Positions 1 through 6,003 of a stretch of DNA of 8,505 nt are shown here, piece by piece (position 1 is the first letter of the stretch; the number at the start of each line of letters is the position of its first letter). The DNA lies in the NCBI GenBank assembly GCA_027297085.1, contig JAPUIL010000027.1:1-8505 (forward strand), in the 5' to 3' direction. The stretch comes from Verrucomicrobiota bacterium (GTDB lineage: Bacteria > Verrucomicrobiota > Verrucomicrobiia > Opitutales > UBA2995). The translations under genes and the position numbers were made by a program. The notes beneath the pieces were generated by a model that was not told the DNA's origin, did not search any database, and worked only from the letters and a program-made list of their open reading frames with translations.

Positions 1-625
1 CCGATAAATCTTCTGGAACTTCCATCCCAGCTAATCGAGCTGCCTGGATCACTCGACGGGCGGTATAGTCCGTTGCGCAAAAAATTCCTACCGGTCTGGG
101 AAGAGAAAGCAACCAATCCCTCCAGACACTCAACGGCCGAGTCACCCAACCCTGTGGGGCGGCTACTACCTCCTCACCGCTTTTTTCCAGGCAGGCTTCA
201 AAACCCGCCTGCCGTAGTTTCGTATATAAATTCCCGGTTAAACCCGCATAGGCAAAATGTTCAAAACCTGCCAAAAGAAACTTTTCCGCAACCAAGCGGC
301 CCACATCCTCGTCATCCACTAATACAGAAGGCGCCCGGTTAATTTGAGAAAGGTTCTCGACATTCACTAACGGCATACGTCCCAGCCAGTGTGACTCAAT
401 CCAACGGTCACTTACCAAACCGCCTATCAGCCCTGCTAAATTCCCATGCTCCACCAACTCACCCAACAGCTCCTCCTCACCCACATTCAATGGAATGGCT
501 CGCCATGCACCCGTTTTCTCTGCATATGCCTGCACTCCACGAAACAGCTCAACCATCGAGTCGAACTCCGATTCGAAGAAGACAGCCACCACAGGTTGAC
601 TTAGGTCAAACGGCGTTTTTCTCAT
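1..625 (-). CDS. XylR-type transcriptional regulator, sensor domain (3' part cut by window start)
   Basis: The reverse strand encodes 208 visible codons beginning MRKTPFDLSQPVVAVFFESE. The pattern is that of LacI-like (periplasmic-binding-protein fold) sensor domains found at the N-terminus of XylR-type AraC regulators: an opening VAVFFE strand, a region around residue 90 with LVDDEDVGRLVAEKF, a middle strand FAYAGL, and at the window edge GIFCATDYTARRVIQAAR followed by LAGMEVPEDLS, which is the hinge and sugar-contact segment of this family. There is no helix-turn-helix at the N-terminus, so DNA binding should come from a C-terminal AraC domain outside the window; that is inferred from the family. 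An in-frame ATG 14 codons upstream (base 667) is an alternative start, but the residues it adds do not look like the family. No Shine-Dalgarno sequence is visible for either. The gene is divergent from gmd, so it may control that operon, itself, or a sugar-use locus to the left. Confidence 0.8.
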   Translation of the reverse strand, partial: MRKTPFDLSQPVVAVFFESEFDSMVELFRGVQAYAEKTGAWRAIPLNVGEEELLGELVEHGNLAGLIGGLVSDRWIESHWLGRMPLVNVENLSQINRAPSVLVDDEDVGRLVAEKFLLAGFEHFAYAGLTGNLYTKLRQAGFEACLEKSGEEVVAAPQGWVTRPLSVWRDWLLSLPRPVGIFCATDYTARRVIQAARLAGMEVPEDLS

Positions 626-638
626 CAATATAATCAAA

Positions 639-654
639 GGAGTGTAAATACTCC
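639..654. promoter_or_regulatory. 16-bp inverted repeat before the regulator start
   Basis: GGAGTGTAAATACTCC has perfect 5-bp arms (GGAGT/ACTCC) around a 6-base AT-rich centre and sits 13 bp upstream of the regulator ATG. It could be an operator for autoregulation or a small hairpin in the regulator leader. No protein assignment can be made from sequence alone. Confidence 0.3.
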
Positions 655-697
655 ATATTTTGCGCATATAGTTACATGCTTTTTTCGTTTTTACGTA

Positions 698-726
698 AAG
701 ACAGTTTTCTTACCCTGTGATATTGT
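698..726 (+). promoter_or_regulatory. Candidate gmd-fcl promoter
   Basis: AAGACA (698-703) is followed after 17 bases by TATTGT (721-726), with a TG one base ahead of the -10 (718-719) as in extended -10 promoters. Each hexamer matches the sigma-70 consensus at four of six positions. Transcription would start near 733, giving a leader of about 40 bases. An inverted repeat TTACCC (710-715) / GGGTAA (733-738) brackets the -10 and start point, a natural position for a repressor. Confidence 0.3.
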
Positions 727-775
727 CGCTTCGGGTAAACAAACGATCCCTCCATAACCTATATTTCATTTTTAT

Positions 776-1792
776 ATGAAAAAAGCACTCATCACAGGTA
801 TCACTGGGCAAGATGGATCTTATCTTGCAGAAATCCTTCTTGGAAAAGGTTACGAAGTACACGGCATCATTCGCCGTTCCTCATCTTTCAACACCGAGCG
901 TATAGATCACCTTTATTCAGACCCGCATTCGGCAAATACCAATTTGCACCTCCACTACGGTGACCTGGCTGACTCTACCCAGATGGTAAAATTGCTATAC
1001 GACTTGCAGCCGGACGAAATCTACAACCTCGGAGCACAAAGTCACGTTCGCGTCTCGTTCGACATCCCGGAATACACGGGCGACGTAGTCGGTGTAGGCA
1101 CTGTCCGTATACTTGAAGCAATCCGCGAAGCCGGTATGGTCAAAAAAACCCGTTTCTACCAGGCCTCTTCTTCCGAAATGTTCGGCCTGGTTCAAGAAGT
1201 TCCTCAGACAGAAAAAACACCCTTTTGGCCCCGCAGTCCCTATGCTTGCGCAAAGGTTTATGCTTACTGGCTCACTGTAAACTATCGCGAGTCCTACAAC
1301 CTCCACGCGAGTAACGGTATCCTCTTCAACCATGAATCTCCCCGTCGCGGCGAAACCTTCGTTACCCGCAAGATCACCCGGGCAGCGACACGCATCAAAA
1401 TGGGCCTTCAAGACAAACTATACCTTGGTAACCTCGACGCAAAACGTGACTGGGGTTATGCTAAAGAATACTGCGAAGGTATGTATCTCATGCTTCAACA
1501 AGACAATCCGGACGATTATGTCCTCGCCACGAACGATACACATTCCGTTAAGGAATTCTGCCAGGAGACTTTTGCGAGCCTCGACATGGACTTCGAAGAA
1601 TTTGTCGACTACGACAAACGCTACGAACGCCCCGCTGAAGTGGAACTTCTCATCGGCGATCCAGCGAAAGCAAAGAAGCAGCTCGATTGGGAACCCAAGA
1701 CAGATTTCAAGGGATTAGTAAGAATCATGGTTGAAGCCGACCTTCAATTGGCTAAAAAGGAACTCGTTGTAAAACAAGCTTCAGCAGATTAA
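776..1792 (+). CDS. gmd: GDP-mannose 4,6-dehydratase
   Basis: This cytosolic NADP-dependent enzyme of the extended short-chain dehydrogenase family converts GDP-D-mannose to GDP-4-keto-6-deoxy-D-mannose, the first step to GDP-L-fucose and related sugars. The 338-residue length is typical. Visible landmarks: Rossmann glycine motif GITGQDG (8-14), the NADP-contacting [11 protein letters not shown] (33-43), the active-site strand ASSSEMFG with Ser132 and Glu134, and [12 protein letters not shown] containing Tyr156 and Lys160. Further on come [16 protein letters not shown] (185-200) and [14 protein letters not shown] (219-232), both hallmarks of Gmd. Ser replaces the Thr of the E. coli and human enzymes at 132, a substitution I recall from many bacterial Gmds. 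It is followed after 14 bases by fcl on the same strand, the standard operon for GDP-fucose synthesis. The ATG follows an AT-rich leader with no clear Shine-Dalgarno sequence, and no credible earlier start exists. Confidence 0.97.
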   Translation: MKKALITGITGQDGSYLAEILLGKGYEVHGIIRRSSSFNTERIDHLYSDPHSANTNLHLHYGDLADSTQMVKLLYDLQPDEIYNLGAQSHVRVSFDIPEYTGDVVGVGTVRILEAIREAGMVKKTRFYQASSSEMFGLVQEVPQTEKTPFWPRSPYACAKVYAYWLTVNYRESYNLHASNGILFNHESPRRGETFVTRKITRAATRIKMGLQDKLYLGNLDAKRDWGYAKEYCEGMYLMLQQDNPDDYVLATNDTHSVKEFCQETFASLDMDFEEFVDYDKRYERPAEVELLIGDPAKAKKQLDWEPKTDFKGLVRIMVEADLQLAKKELVVKQASAD

Positions 1793-1806
1793 ACCTTTTA
1801 AAACCT

Positions 1807-2754
1807 ATGGATCCCTCCTGGAAAGTATATGTTTCCGGCCATCGCGGCATGGTCGGCTCAGCCGTTGTCCGAAAGCTGGAAAGCCTCGGTTACGAAGAAA
1901 TTGAAACGGCAACTCGAGACGAACTCGACTTAACGGACCAGACAGCCGTTCGAAGGTTTTACGAACTTGAAAAACCTGACGCGGTCATAATTGCCGCAGC
2001 AAAAGTGGGAGGCATAGGAGCTAACAGCGCTTATCCGGCTGATTTCATTTATGAAAACCTGGTCATTGCGGCAAACCAGATTCAGGCAGCGTACGAATTC
2101 GATGTAAAACGACTCCTTTTCCTAGGCAGTTCCTGCATTTACCCGAAACATGCTCCTCAGCCTATGCCGGAGAGCTGTTTACTAACGGGCGAATTGGAAC
2201 CCACCAATGAACCCTATGCCATCGCCAAGATCGCGGGGCTAAAGCTGTGCCAGTATTACCGCAAGCAATACGGAGTTATCTTCCACTCACTGATGCCAAC
2301 CAACCTTTATGGTCCGGGAGACAATTACCACTTGGAGCACTCTCATGTCCTGCCTGCCTTTATTCGCAAGTTTCATGACGCGAAGGAAAAGGGAGACTCT
2401 GAAGTAATCATGTGGGGATCGGGTACTCCGCAACGTGAATTTCTTCATGTGAATGATCTGGCTGAAGCTTCAATCTTCCTGATGGGATTGGAAAATCCAC
2501 CTGATTGGGTCAATGTCGGGAGCGGAGACGAAGTTTCCATTCGGGAATTGGCCCACCTCGTAAAAGAAGTGGTTGGGTATGAAGGAAAGATTGTTCAAGA
2601 TTCGACCAAACCGGACGGCACGCCACGCAAGTTGCTGGACATCTCGCTTCTGAATAACCTCGGCTGGCAACGAAAGATCGACTTGAAGAGTGGGATTAAA
2701 CAGACCTACGAATCTTTCCTTCAGGAGCAATCCACGGGTGTAGTTCGCAGCTAA
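1807..2754 (+). CDS. fcl: GDP-L-fucose synthase (3,5-epimerase/4-reductase)
   Basis: Fcl (also called WcaG) converts the Gmd product to GDP-L-fucose by epimerising C3 and C5 and reducing C4 with NADPH. The 315-residue protein has the family's nucleotide motif GHRGMVG (11-17), the [11 protein letters not shown] loop (63-73), the SSCIYP strand with Ser108-Cys110, the catalytic pair Tyr137/Lys141 in [12 protein letters not shown], and His180 in [14 protein letters not shown], matching the Ser, Cys, Tyr, Lys and His of the E. coli enzyme. [16 protein letters not shown] (206-221) and the C-terminal [11 protein letters not shown] segment (268-278) are also typical. The start ATG lies 14 bases after the gmd stop, so the two are almost certainly co-transcribed; no Shine-Dalgarno sequence is visible. 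The product would feed fucosylation of capsule, LPS or exopolysaccharide, but no glycosyltransferase is in the window. Confidence 0.97.
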   Translation: MDPSWKVYVSGHRGMVGSAVVRKLESLGYEEIETATRDELDLTDQTAVRRFYELEKPDAVIIAAAKVGGIGANSAYPADFIYENLVIAANQIQAAYEFDVKRLLFLGSSCIYPKHAPQPMPESCLLTGELEPTNEPYAIAKIAGLKLCQYYRKQYGVIFHSLMPTNLYGPGDNYHLEHSHVLPAFIRKFHDAKEKGDSEVIMWGSGTPQREFLHVNDLAEASIFLMGLENPPDWVNVGSGDEVSIRELAHLVKEVVGYEGKIVQDSTKPDGTPRKLLDISLLNNLGWQRKIDLKSGIKQTYESFLQEQSTGVVRS

Positions 2755-2976
2755 AAAACAACTTTCCGCACTGGCCGGAATTGACCTAGAGAGCCACTTT
2801 ATCCGGTAGATGCAATGGGGATGATAATCGTCAATGGGATAATGCATCCATGCGATTGGACGCTTATCAGGATATTTCCTTAAATAAAAAGAAAGGGTTC
2901 CCAAAACAGGACGACCAAGCCTTGAACATCTTATCTACCTGAAGAAACGTCTGCCCGGAATCTGCTTGGAAATTGA
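2755..2976. other. Intergenic region between fcl and the anti-sigma gene
   Basis: No convincing gene is seen in these 222 bases; plus-strand frames give only peptides of about 20 codons. A short inverted repeat TTCCG/CGGAA (2764-2780) follows the fcl stop but has no T-run behind it. A weak ECF-type promoter match lies near the right end and is listed separately. Confidence 0.5.
2923..2953 (+). promoter_or_regulatory. Weak ECF-type promoter match before the zinc-finger gene
   Basis: TGAACAT (2923-2929) resembles the GGAACTT/TGAAC -35 of ECF promoters, and CGTCTG (2948-2953) resembles the CGTC-type -10. The 18-base gap is longer than the usual 15-17, so this is tentative. If real, initiation near 2960 would give a short leader ahead of the ATG at 2977. 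Confidence 0.2.
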
Positions 2977-3279
2977 ATGAAAGGCCTGTGTATAAAACTG
3001 ATTAGTCGCATAACTCCCAGTTGCCGGGACATGGCGAAACTATGCTCACAGTCCATCGATCGAAAATTGACGTTTTGGGAACGCGTGCGCATGCGCATGC
3101 ACGGTTGGATATGCAGCTGGTGCATCGATTATTCCGATCAGGTTCATAAAATCAGTGATTCGGTTCGCAATGAAGGAGAATCCCTGGCCGAGTTGAAAGA
3201 CGGTCAGCTAACGGAGGACTGTAAAGCTCGTATGCGAGCTCTTATGGAGGAATCCAAAAAAGAGGAGTCCAGCGAATAA
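2977..3279 (+). CDS. Small zinc-finger anti-sigma-like protein (zf-HC2 type)
   Basis: A 100-residue protein with Cys16 (TPSCRDMAKLCSQSIDRKL) and the His42-x3-Cys46-x2-Cys49 motif (RMHGWICSWC), the arrangement of zinc-binding anti-sigma (ZAS/zf-HC2) domains. The SIDRKLTFWERVRMRMH stretch is characteristic of small cytosolic members that pair with ECF sigma factors. No transmembrane segment follows; the rest is charged and helical (LAELKDGQLTEDCKARMRAL) and ends in an acidic tail, so the protein should be soluble. It likely binds the ECF sigma factor encoded just to its right, whose stop codon is only 2 bp away on the opposite strand. Such genes usually lie downstream of, and on the same strand as, their sigma gene, so this convergent layout is odd. 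The ATG at 2977 adds about 12 residues before the zinc domain, which seems acceptable; no clear Shine-Dalgarno sequence. Sigma inhibition is inferred from the family. Confidence 0.75.
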   Translation: MKGLCIKLISRITPSCRDMAKLCSQSIDRKLTFWERVRMRMHGWICSWCIDYSDQVHKISDSVRNEGESLAELKDGQLTEDCKARMRALMEESKKEESSE

Positions 3280-3281
3280 GG

Positions 3282-3926
3282 CTAAAGCCGTTTATCCGGC
3301 GAAGACCAATTGTCCTGAAGACACTTCCTCAAGGCCATCCGGGCGCGGTGCAGAATCGTCCATAAATTCTGCGGAGTAATTTCCAGCTTTTCCACAATCT
3401 CCTTACTATCGATCCCATCGATCTCGCGCATAATGTACACCTGCCGAATTTTTGAAGGCAGTTTTTCTGAACAGGCAAGAAACTGGGACATAAACTCCTG
3501 ACGGTCCACATTCTCCCACTGTTCAGCAGACCAATCTGCAGGAGAAAAATCTCCGTGCAACCAATGGCCATTCTCTCCAAAATGCTCTTTCTCTTCGTCC
3601 TCGTAGAAGGATGAAAGCTGTGAAAACGTTTTCTCACGACTGCTCTTTCGGTAATAATCCATAACCTTGAACTTCAGGATACCCGTTAACCAGGTTTTCA
3701 AAGTAGATCGACCTCCAAAGTTTTTGAGGGACTTGATCCCAGCTAAAAACGTTTCTTGAACCAAGTCTTCGGCTACCGAATGATTATTCACGCGCATCAT
3801 CGCGTATCGATAGAGGTAATCACCGTAGGCATCGATCCAAGTCGAGGGATCAAGTGTTTCGAGTGATTCTGACCGGGTCGCTTCCACAACAAAAAGTGAG
3901 GTTGATTTGCAGGCGACTGACACCAA
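3282..3926 (-). CDS. ECF-family RNA polymerase sigma factor
   Basis: The 214-residue protein has sigma region 2 at about 34-97 (YGDYLYRYAMMRV, then AEDLVQETFLAGIKSL as region 2.2 and LKTWLTGILKFKVMDYYRK as 2.3-2.4) and region 4 at about 148-204 (KLPSKIRQVYIMREIDG, SKEIVEKLEITPQNLWTILHRARMALRKCL). Regions 1 and 3 are absent, as in ECF factors. The linker (100-147) is long and acidic. The C-terminal pattern of a LW-ILHRAR helix, then RKCLQDNW, is what I recall for ECF factors that sit with a small zf-HC2 anti-sigma, which matches the convergent neighbour. The start is uncertain: 3926 is a TTG, 3923 a GTG, and a GTG at 3887 would give 201 residues with a normal-length N-terminus. A TTGACA at 3933-3928 would favour the inner start, but its -10 (GCAAAT) is poor. 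The rhomboid gene starts 16 bp away in the opposite direction. Confidence 0.88.
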   Translation of the reverse strand: MVSVACKSTSLFVVEATRSESLETLDPSTWIDAYGDYLYRYAMMRVNNHSVAEDLVQETFLAGIKSLKNFGGRSTLKTWLTGILKFKVMDYYRKSSREKTFSQLSSFYEDEEKEHFGENGHWLHGDFSPADWSAEQWENVDRQEFMSQFLACSEKLPSKIRQVYIMREIDGIDSKEIVEKLEITPQNLWTILHRARMALRKCLQDNWSSPDKRL

Positions 3927-3942
3927 TTGTCAAGAACCGCCC

Positions 3943-4503
3943 ATGAATGCTCCCATCAAAATTACCTACAACGCACCGTTTGTTCTCACCTACTCGCTTA
4001 TTTGTCTTGTTGTCCTCTTGGTTTCAGGGCTAACAGACGGGAAAAGCACCCTTCACATATTTAGTGTTCATGGCAGCGACAGCTTATCAAACCCGCTGGT
4101 ATATCTTCGCATGGTGGGACACACAATGGGGCATATTAATTTTTCCCACCTTTTAGGCAACCTCACCATTATCCTGCTCATCGGTCCAATTCTTGAGGAA
4201 AAATACGGGTCGCGCGACCTCACAATCATGGCACTTATCACAGCGGGTATCACGGGCCTGCTTCACATGCTCTTTTTCGAAGGCATGCTATTGGGAGCTA
4301 GCGGGATTGTCTTCATGTTTATCGTCCTAAGTTCCTTAGTGAATGTAAAAAGAAAGACTGTGCCGCTCACCTTTATACTCGTGTGTATAATTTTTCTCGG
4401 CAATGAGTTCTTACTCTCCTTCGAAGAGGACAGCGTATCCCAATTTGCTCATATACTAGGTGGTATTTGCGGCAGCGTCTTTGGCTTCTTTCGGGCGAAG
4501 TAG
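3943..4503 (+). CDS. Rhomboid-family intramembrane serine protease
   Basis: A 186-residue polytopic membrane protein with the rhomboid signature: HTMGHINFSHLLGN (60-73) carrying the loop/TM2 His and Asn residues of the oxyanion region, GASG with the nucleophile Ser120 (118-121), and the partner His170 in FAHILGG (168-174). Hydrophobic stretches at roughly 13-30, 72-87, 93-115, 118-133, 140-158 and 166-184 are consistent with the basic six-helix core. Both catalytic residues are present, so it should be an active protease that cuts transmembrane substrates. There is no extra cytoplasmic domain. The ATG at 3943 is chosen because it gives a normal cytoplasmic N-terminus; an upstream in-frame TTG (3907) would run into the sigma gene region. 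It is divergent from one ECF sigma gene and ends 6 bp from the end of the RskA-type anti-sigma gene. Substrate unknown. Confidence 0.9.
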   Translation: MNAPIKITYNAPFVLTYSLICLVVLLVSGLTDGKSTLHIFSVHGSDSLSNPLVYLRMVGHTMGHINFSHLLGNLTIILLIGPILEEKYGSRDLTIMALITAGITGLLHMLFFEGMLLGASGIVFMFIVLSSLVNVKRKTVPLTFILVCIIFLGNEFLLSFEEDSVSQFAHILGGICGSVFGFFRAK

Positions 4504-4509
4504 GCTGGT

Positions 4510-5361
4510 TTAAATGTGATCACTGCCGAGAACCAGCTCTCCATGGGGCTGGCTTAATTCTGCCTCCGCGGTATCTTCCTCAGTAATGAAAAACGCCACG
4601 CTATTGGAAGATATAGGAGAATTTTCTTCGAGCTCGAAGAAGTAGAGGCCCTGATCTTTTTCCTGCATTGGAATAATTCCTGCACGATACAGCACATTGG
4701 CGTTCGAATCTCTCAACCAGAGAAAATAGTTCTTACCCTCCTGGCGTTTCGGCAATTTCTGAATCGCTATAAACCCGTGCTTGCTCTGGGGATCAAAGAC
4801 AGCATAGCCACTGCCCAAGGTATTTGCCAGAGGTGATCGATTTACACTTCCAGGTAGTTGTTCCGGATGTTCCCAAAACCTTTCGACCATCTGAGCCAGA
4901 TGAACAAAATTCTCGAGTTCATCGACAGGCATAACAGTGGGTAAGACTTCTACAACAGAGGACTGGGGGTCCATCCGCACAATCAGAACAACCGATTGAT
5001 TACTAGATTCACCAGTGATAGGATTTCTAGAAGTAAATAGCAGTGTCAGCCCCACCCCAAACATCAATGCGGCCACCATTCCCCAACCCGCGAATTTGGC
5101 CCACGGGATGGTGATCACCGGACTGGGTGTAGCGATTGGAGCTTGCGCTTCAATTTTATTTTGAATCTGGCTCAGAACATGACCAGGAGCCATGTGCTGG
5201 GGCAACGCCCGAACTTGATCTTCCAAGGCGGACTCAAGTTCTCTTACGAGCAACGTCAACTCGGTGTCGGACTCCAGCCTTTCTTCAAAAGTACGCCGTT
5301 CGTCTGCCGACAATTTATCCAGCACATAGAGACTGGCTAGTTCTTCTGTATTCGTATTCAT
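4510..5361 (-). CDS. RskA-type membrane-anchored anti-sigma factor
   Basis: The 283-residue protein begins MNTNTEELASLYVLDKLSAD and continues ERRTFEERLESDTEL, the helical anti-sigma domain of RskA-like proteins (cytosolic, about 1-60). A single transmembrane helix lies near 89-110 (FAGWGMVAALMFGVGLTLLF). The extracytoplasmic half contains the RskA C-terminal pattern: GYAVFDPQSKHGFIAIQKLP, then GKNYFLWLRDSNANVLYRAG, and a final SQPHGELVLGS. In this family the anti-sigma domain holds the SigK-type factor at the membrane until proteolysis releases it. The start is fixed by the ATGA overlap with the upstream sigma gene: its ATG (5361-5359) shares bases with the sigma stop TGA (5360-5358), implying translational coupling. 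The frame stays open about 80 codons upstream, but that stretch lies inside the sigma gene and is not used. No zinc motif is visible. It runs tail to tail with the rhomboid gene. Confidence 0.9.
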   Translation of the reverse strand: MNTNTEELASLYVLDKLSADERRTFEERLESDTELTLLVRELESALEDQVRALPQHMAPGHVLSQIQNKIEAQAPIATPSPVITIPWAKFAGWGMVAALMFGVGLTLLFTSRNPITGESSNQSVVLIVRMDPQSSVVEVLPTVMPVDELENFVHLAQMVERFWEHPEQLPGSVNRSPLANTLGSGYAVFDPQSKHGFIAIQKLPKRQEGKNYFLWLRDSNANVLYRAGIIPMQEKDQGLYFFELEENSPISSNSVAFFITEEDTAEAELSQPHGELVLGSDHI

Positions 5362-5936
5362 ACCGCGGGTTTTGTTAAAGTAGTCCTTAATTGAAAGAGT
5401 CCACGCTTTAGCCACGACTTTACCGTACCTAGTGGTTGCTCCATGGTGGTTGCTATTTCCGAATGGGTCATCCCCGAGAAAAGCGCCAATTCCAATGCCC
5501 GTTTTTGTTTGGACGGAATATCCTTCAAGGCATCTTCCACTTGTTCTCGTGCTTCGTGCTGAGCGACGATTTGGCGGACCGTTTCCGGAGCGGCCCAATC
5601 CTGGTCCCGTTCGGCCTCAAATGTGGTCACATCCAATTCGCGTTTCAGCTTTCGAATTCTGTCAATACAGGTTCTGCGCATAATGGTAACTGCCCAGGTA
5701 AAAGGCCGCGATTTTTGCGCATCGTAATACGCCGCATGGTTCCAGATCTTGACGAATGTATCCTGCAATGCCTCTTCCGCCTCCGAAGGATTTCCCAACA
5801 TGCGCATTCCGAGTGAGTACAAAGGAGTAGAGTATTTATGATAAATTTCCTGGAGAGCATTAGTATCTCCTACGCCCATCTGCGCCAGCAGACAGGCTTC
5901 TTCGATTGCAGCTTCGTGTTGTGCTGTCGGAGACAT
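5358..5936 (-). CDS. SigK-like ECF sigma factor
   Basis: The 192-residue protein has region 2 at about 27-100 (LQEIYHKYSTPLYSLGMRML; region 2.2 AEEALQDTFVKIWNHA; region 2.3-2.4 FTWAVTIMRRTCIDRIRKLK) and region 4 at about 131-187 (LKDIPSKQKRALELALFSG, then the helix-turn-helix SEIATTMEQPLGTVKSWLKRG). Length and motifs fit the SigK-type ECF factors that pair with RskA-like anti-sigma proteins, and such a gene follows directly with an ATGA overlap, so the two form a unit with roughly balanced synthesis. The ATG at 5936 gives a usual N-terminus of about 27 residues before region 2. No strong Shine-Dalgarno sequence is at the right distance (a GAGG lies about 16 bases upstream). The secreted-protein gene lies 67 bp upstream on the same strand, with a strong hairpin between. 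The stimulus and target promoters cannot be read from the window. Confidence 0.93.
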   Translation of the reverse strand: MSPTAQHEAAIEEACLLAQMGVGDTNALQEIYHKYSTPLYSLGMRMLGNPSEAEEALQDTFVKIWNHAAYYDAQKSRPFTWAVTIMRRTCIDRIRKLKRELDVTTFEAERDQDWAAPETVRQIVAQHEAREQVEDALKDIPSKQKRALELALFSGMTHSEIATTMEQPLGTVKSWLKRGLFQLRTTLTKPAV

Positions 5937-5967
5937 TGCCAGAATTTATTACCTCAGTTATAAAGGA

Positions 5968-5995
5968 GGGGCTGGCCGGTACCACTACCAGCCCC
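5968..5995 (-). terminator. GC-rich hairpin between secreted-protein gene and sigma gene
   Basis: GGGGCTGG (5968-5975) and CCAGCCCC (5988-5995) form a perfect 8-bp stem with a 12-base loop, located 8 bp after the stop of the secreted-protein gene. Read on the minus strand the stem is followed by TCCTTTAT, a weak T-rich tail. It may terminate or attenuate transcription entering the sigma/anti-sigma pair, or stabilise the 3' end of the upstream mRNA. Confidence 0.5.
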
Positions 5996-6003
5996 GGGAT
6001 CAG

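Noticed and set aside
73..633. Two plus-strand open frames (73-342 and 391-633)
   Set aside because: They lie opposite the regulator sensor domain. Their translations are rich in Pro, His, Ser and Arg with no fold-like pattern, while the reverse strand gives a continuous recognisable sensor domain.
995..1718. Open frames on both strands inside gmd (995-1411 minus, 1332-1718 plus)
   Set aside because: They are shadows of gmd, whose catalytic motifs run through the entire interval.
2764..2780. Inverted repeat TTCCG/CGGAA as an fcl terminator
   Set aside because: The stem is only 5 bp and is followed by TTGACC rather than a T-run, so terminator function is not supported.
2470..2904. Minus-strand open frame of 144 codons overlapping the end of fcl
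   Set aside because: Two thirds lies opposite well-conserved fcl sequence and the rest shows no domain or signal.
2931..3125. Minus-strand open frame opposite the zinc-finger gene
   Set aside because: The plus strand encodes the zinc-binding Cys/His pattern, whereas the reverse product has no recognisable features.
3905..3933. TTGACA (3933-3928) as a promoter for the first ECF sigma gene
   Set aside because: The -35 is perfect, but at 17 bases the -10 is GCAAAT, a poor match, so it is mentioned only as an argument about the start codon.
5362..5598. Longer version of the RskA-type protein beginning at 5598
   Set aside because: The extra 79 codons lie in another frame of the SigK-like gene and look like shadow sequence. 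The ATGA overlap fixes the start at 5361.
5432..5860. Several overlapping open frames on both strands within the SigK-like gene
   Set aside because: They lie opposite or out of frame with clear sigma regions 2 and 4 and have no features of their own.
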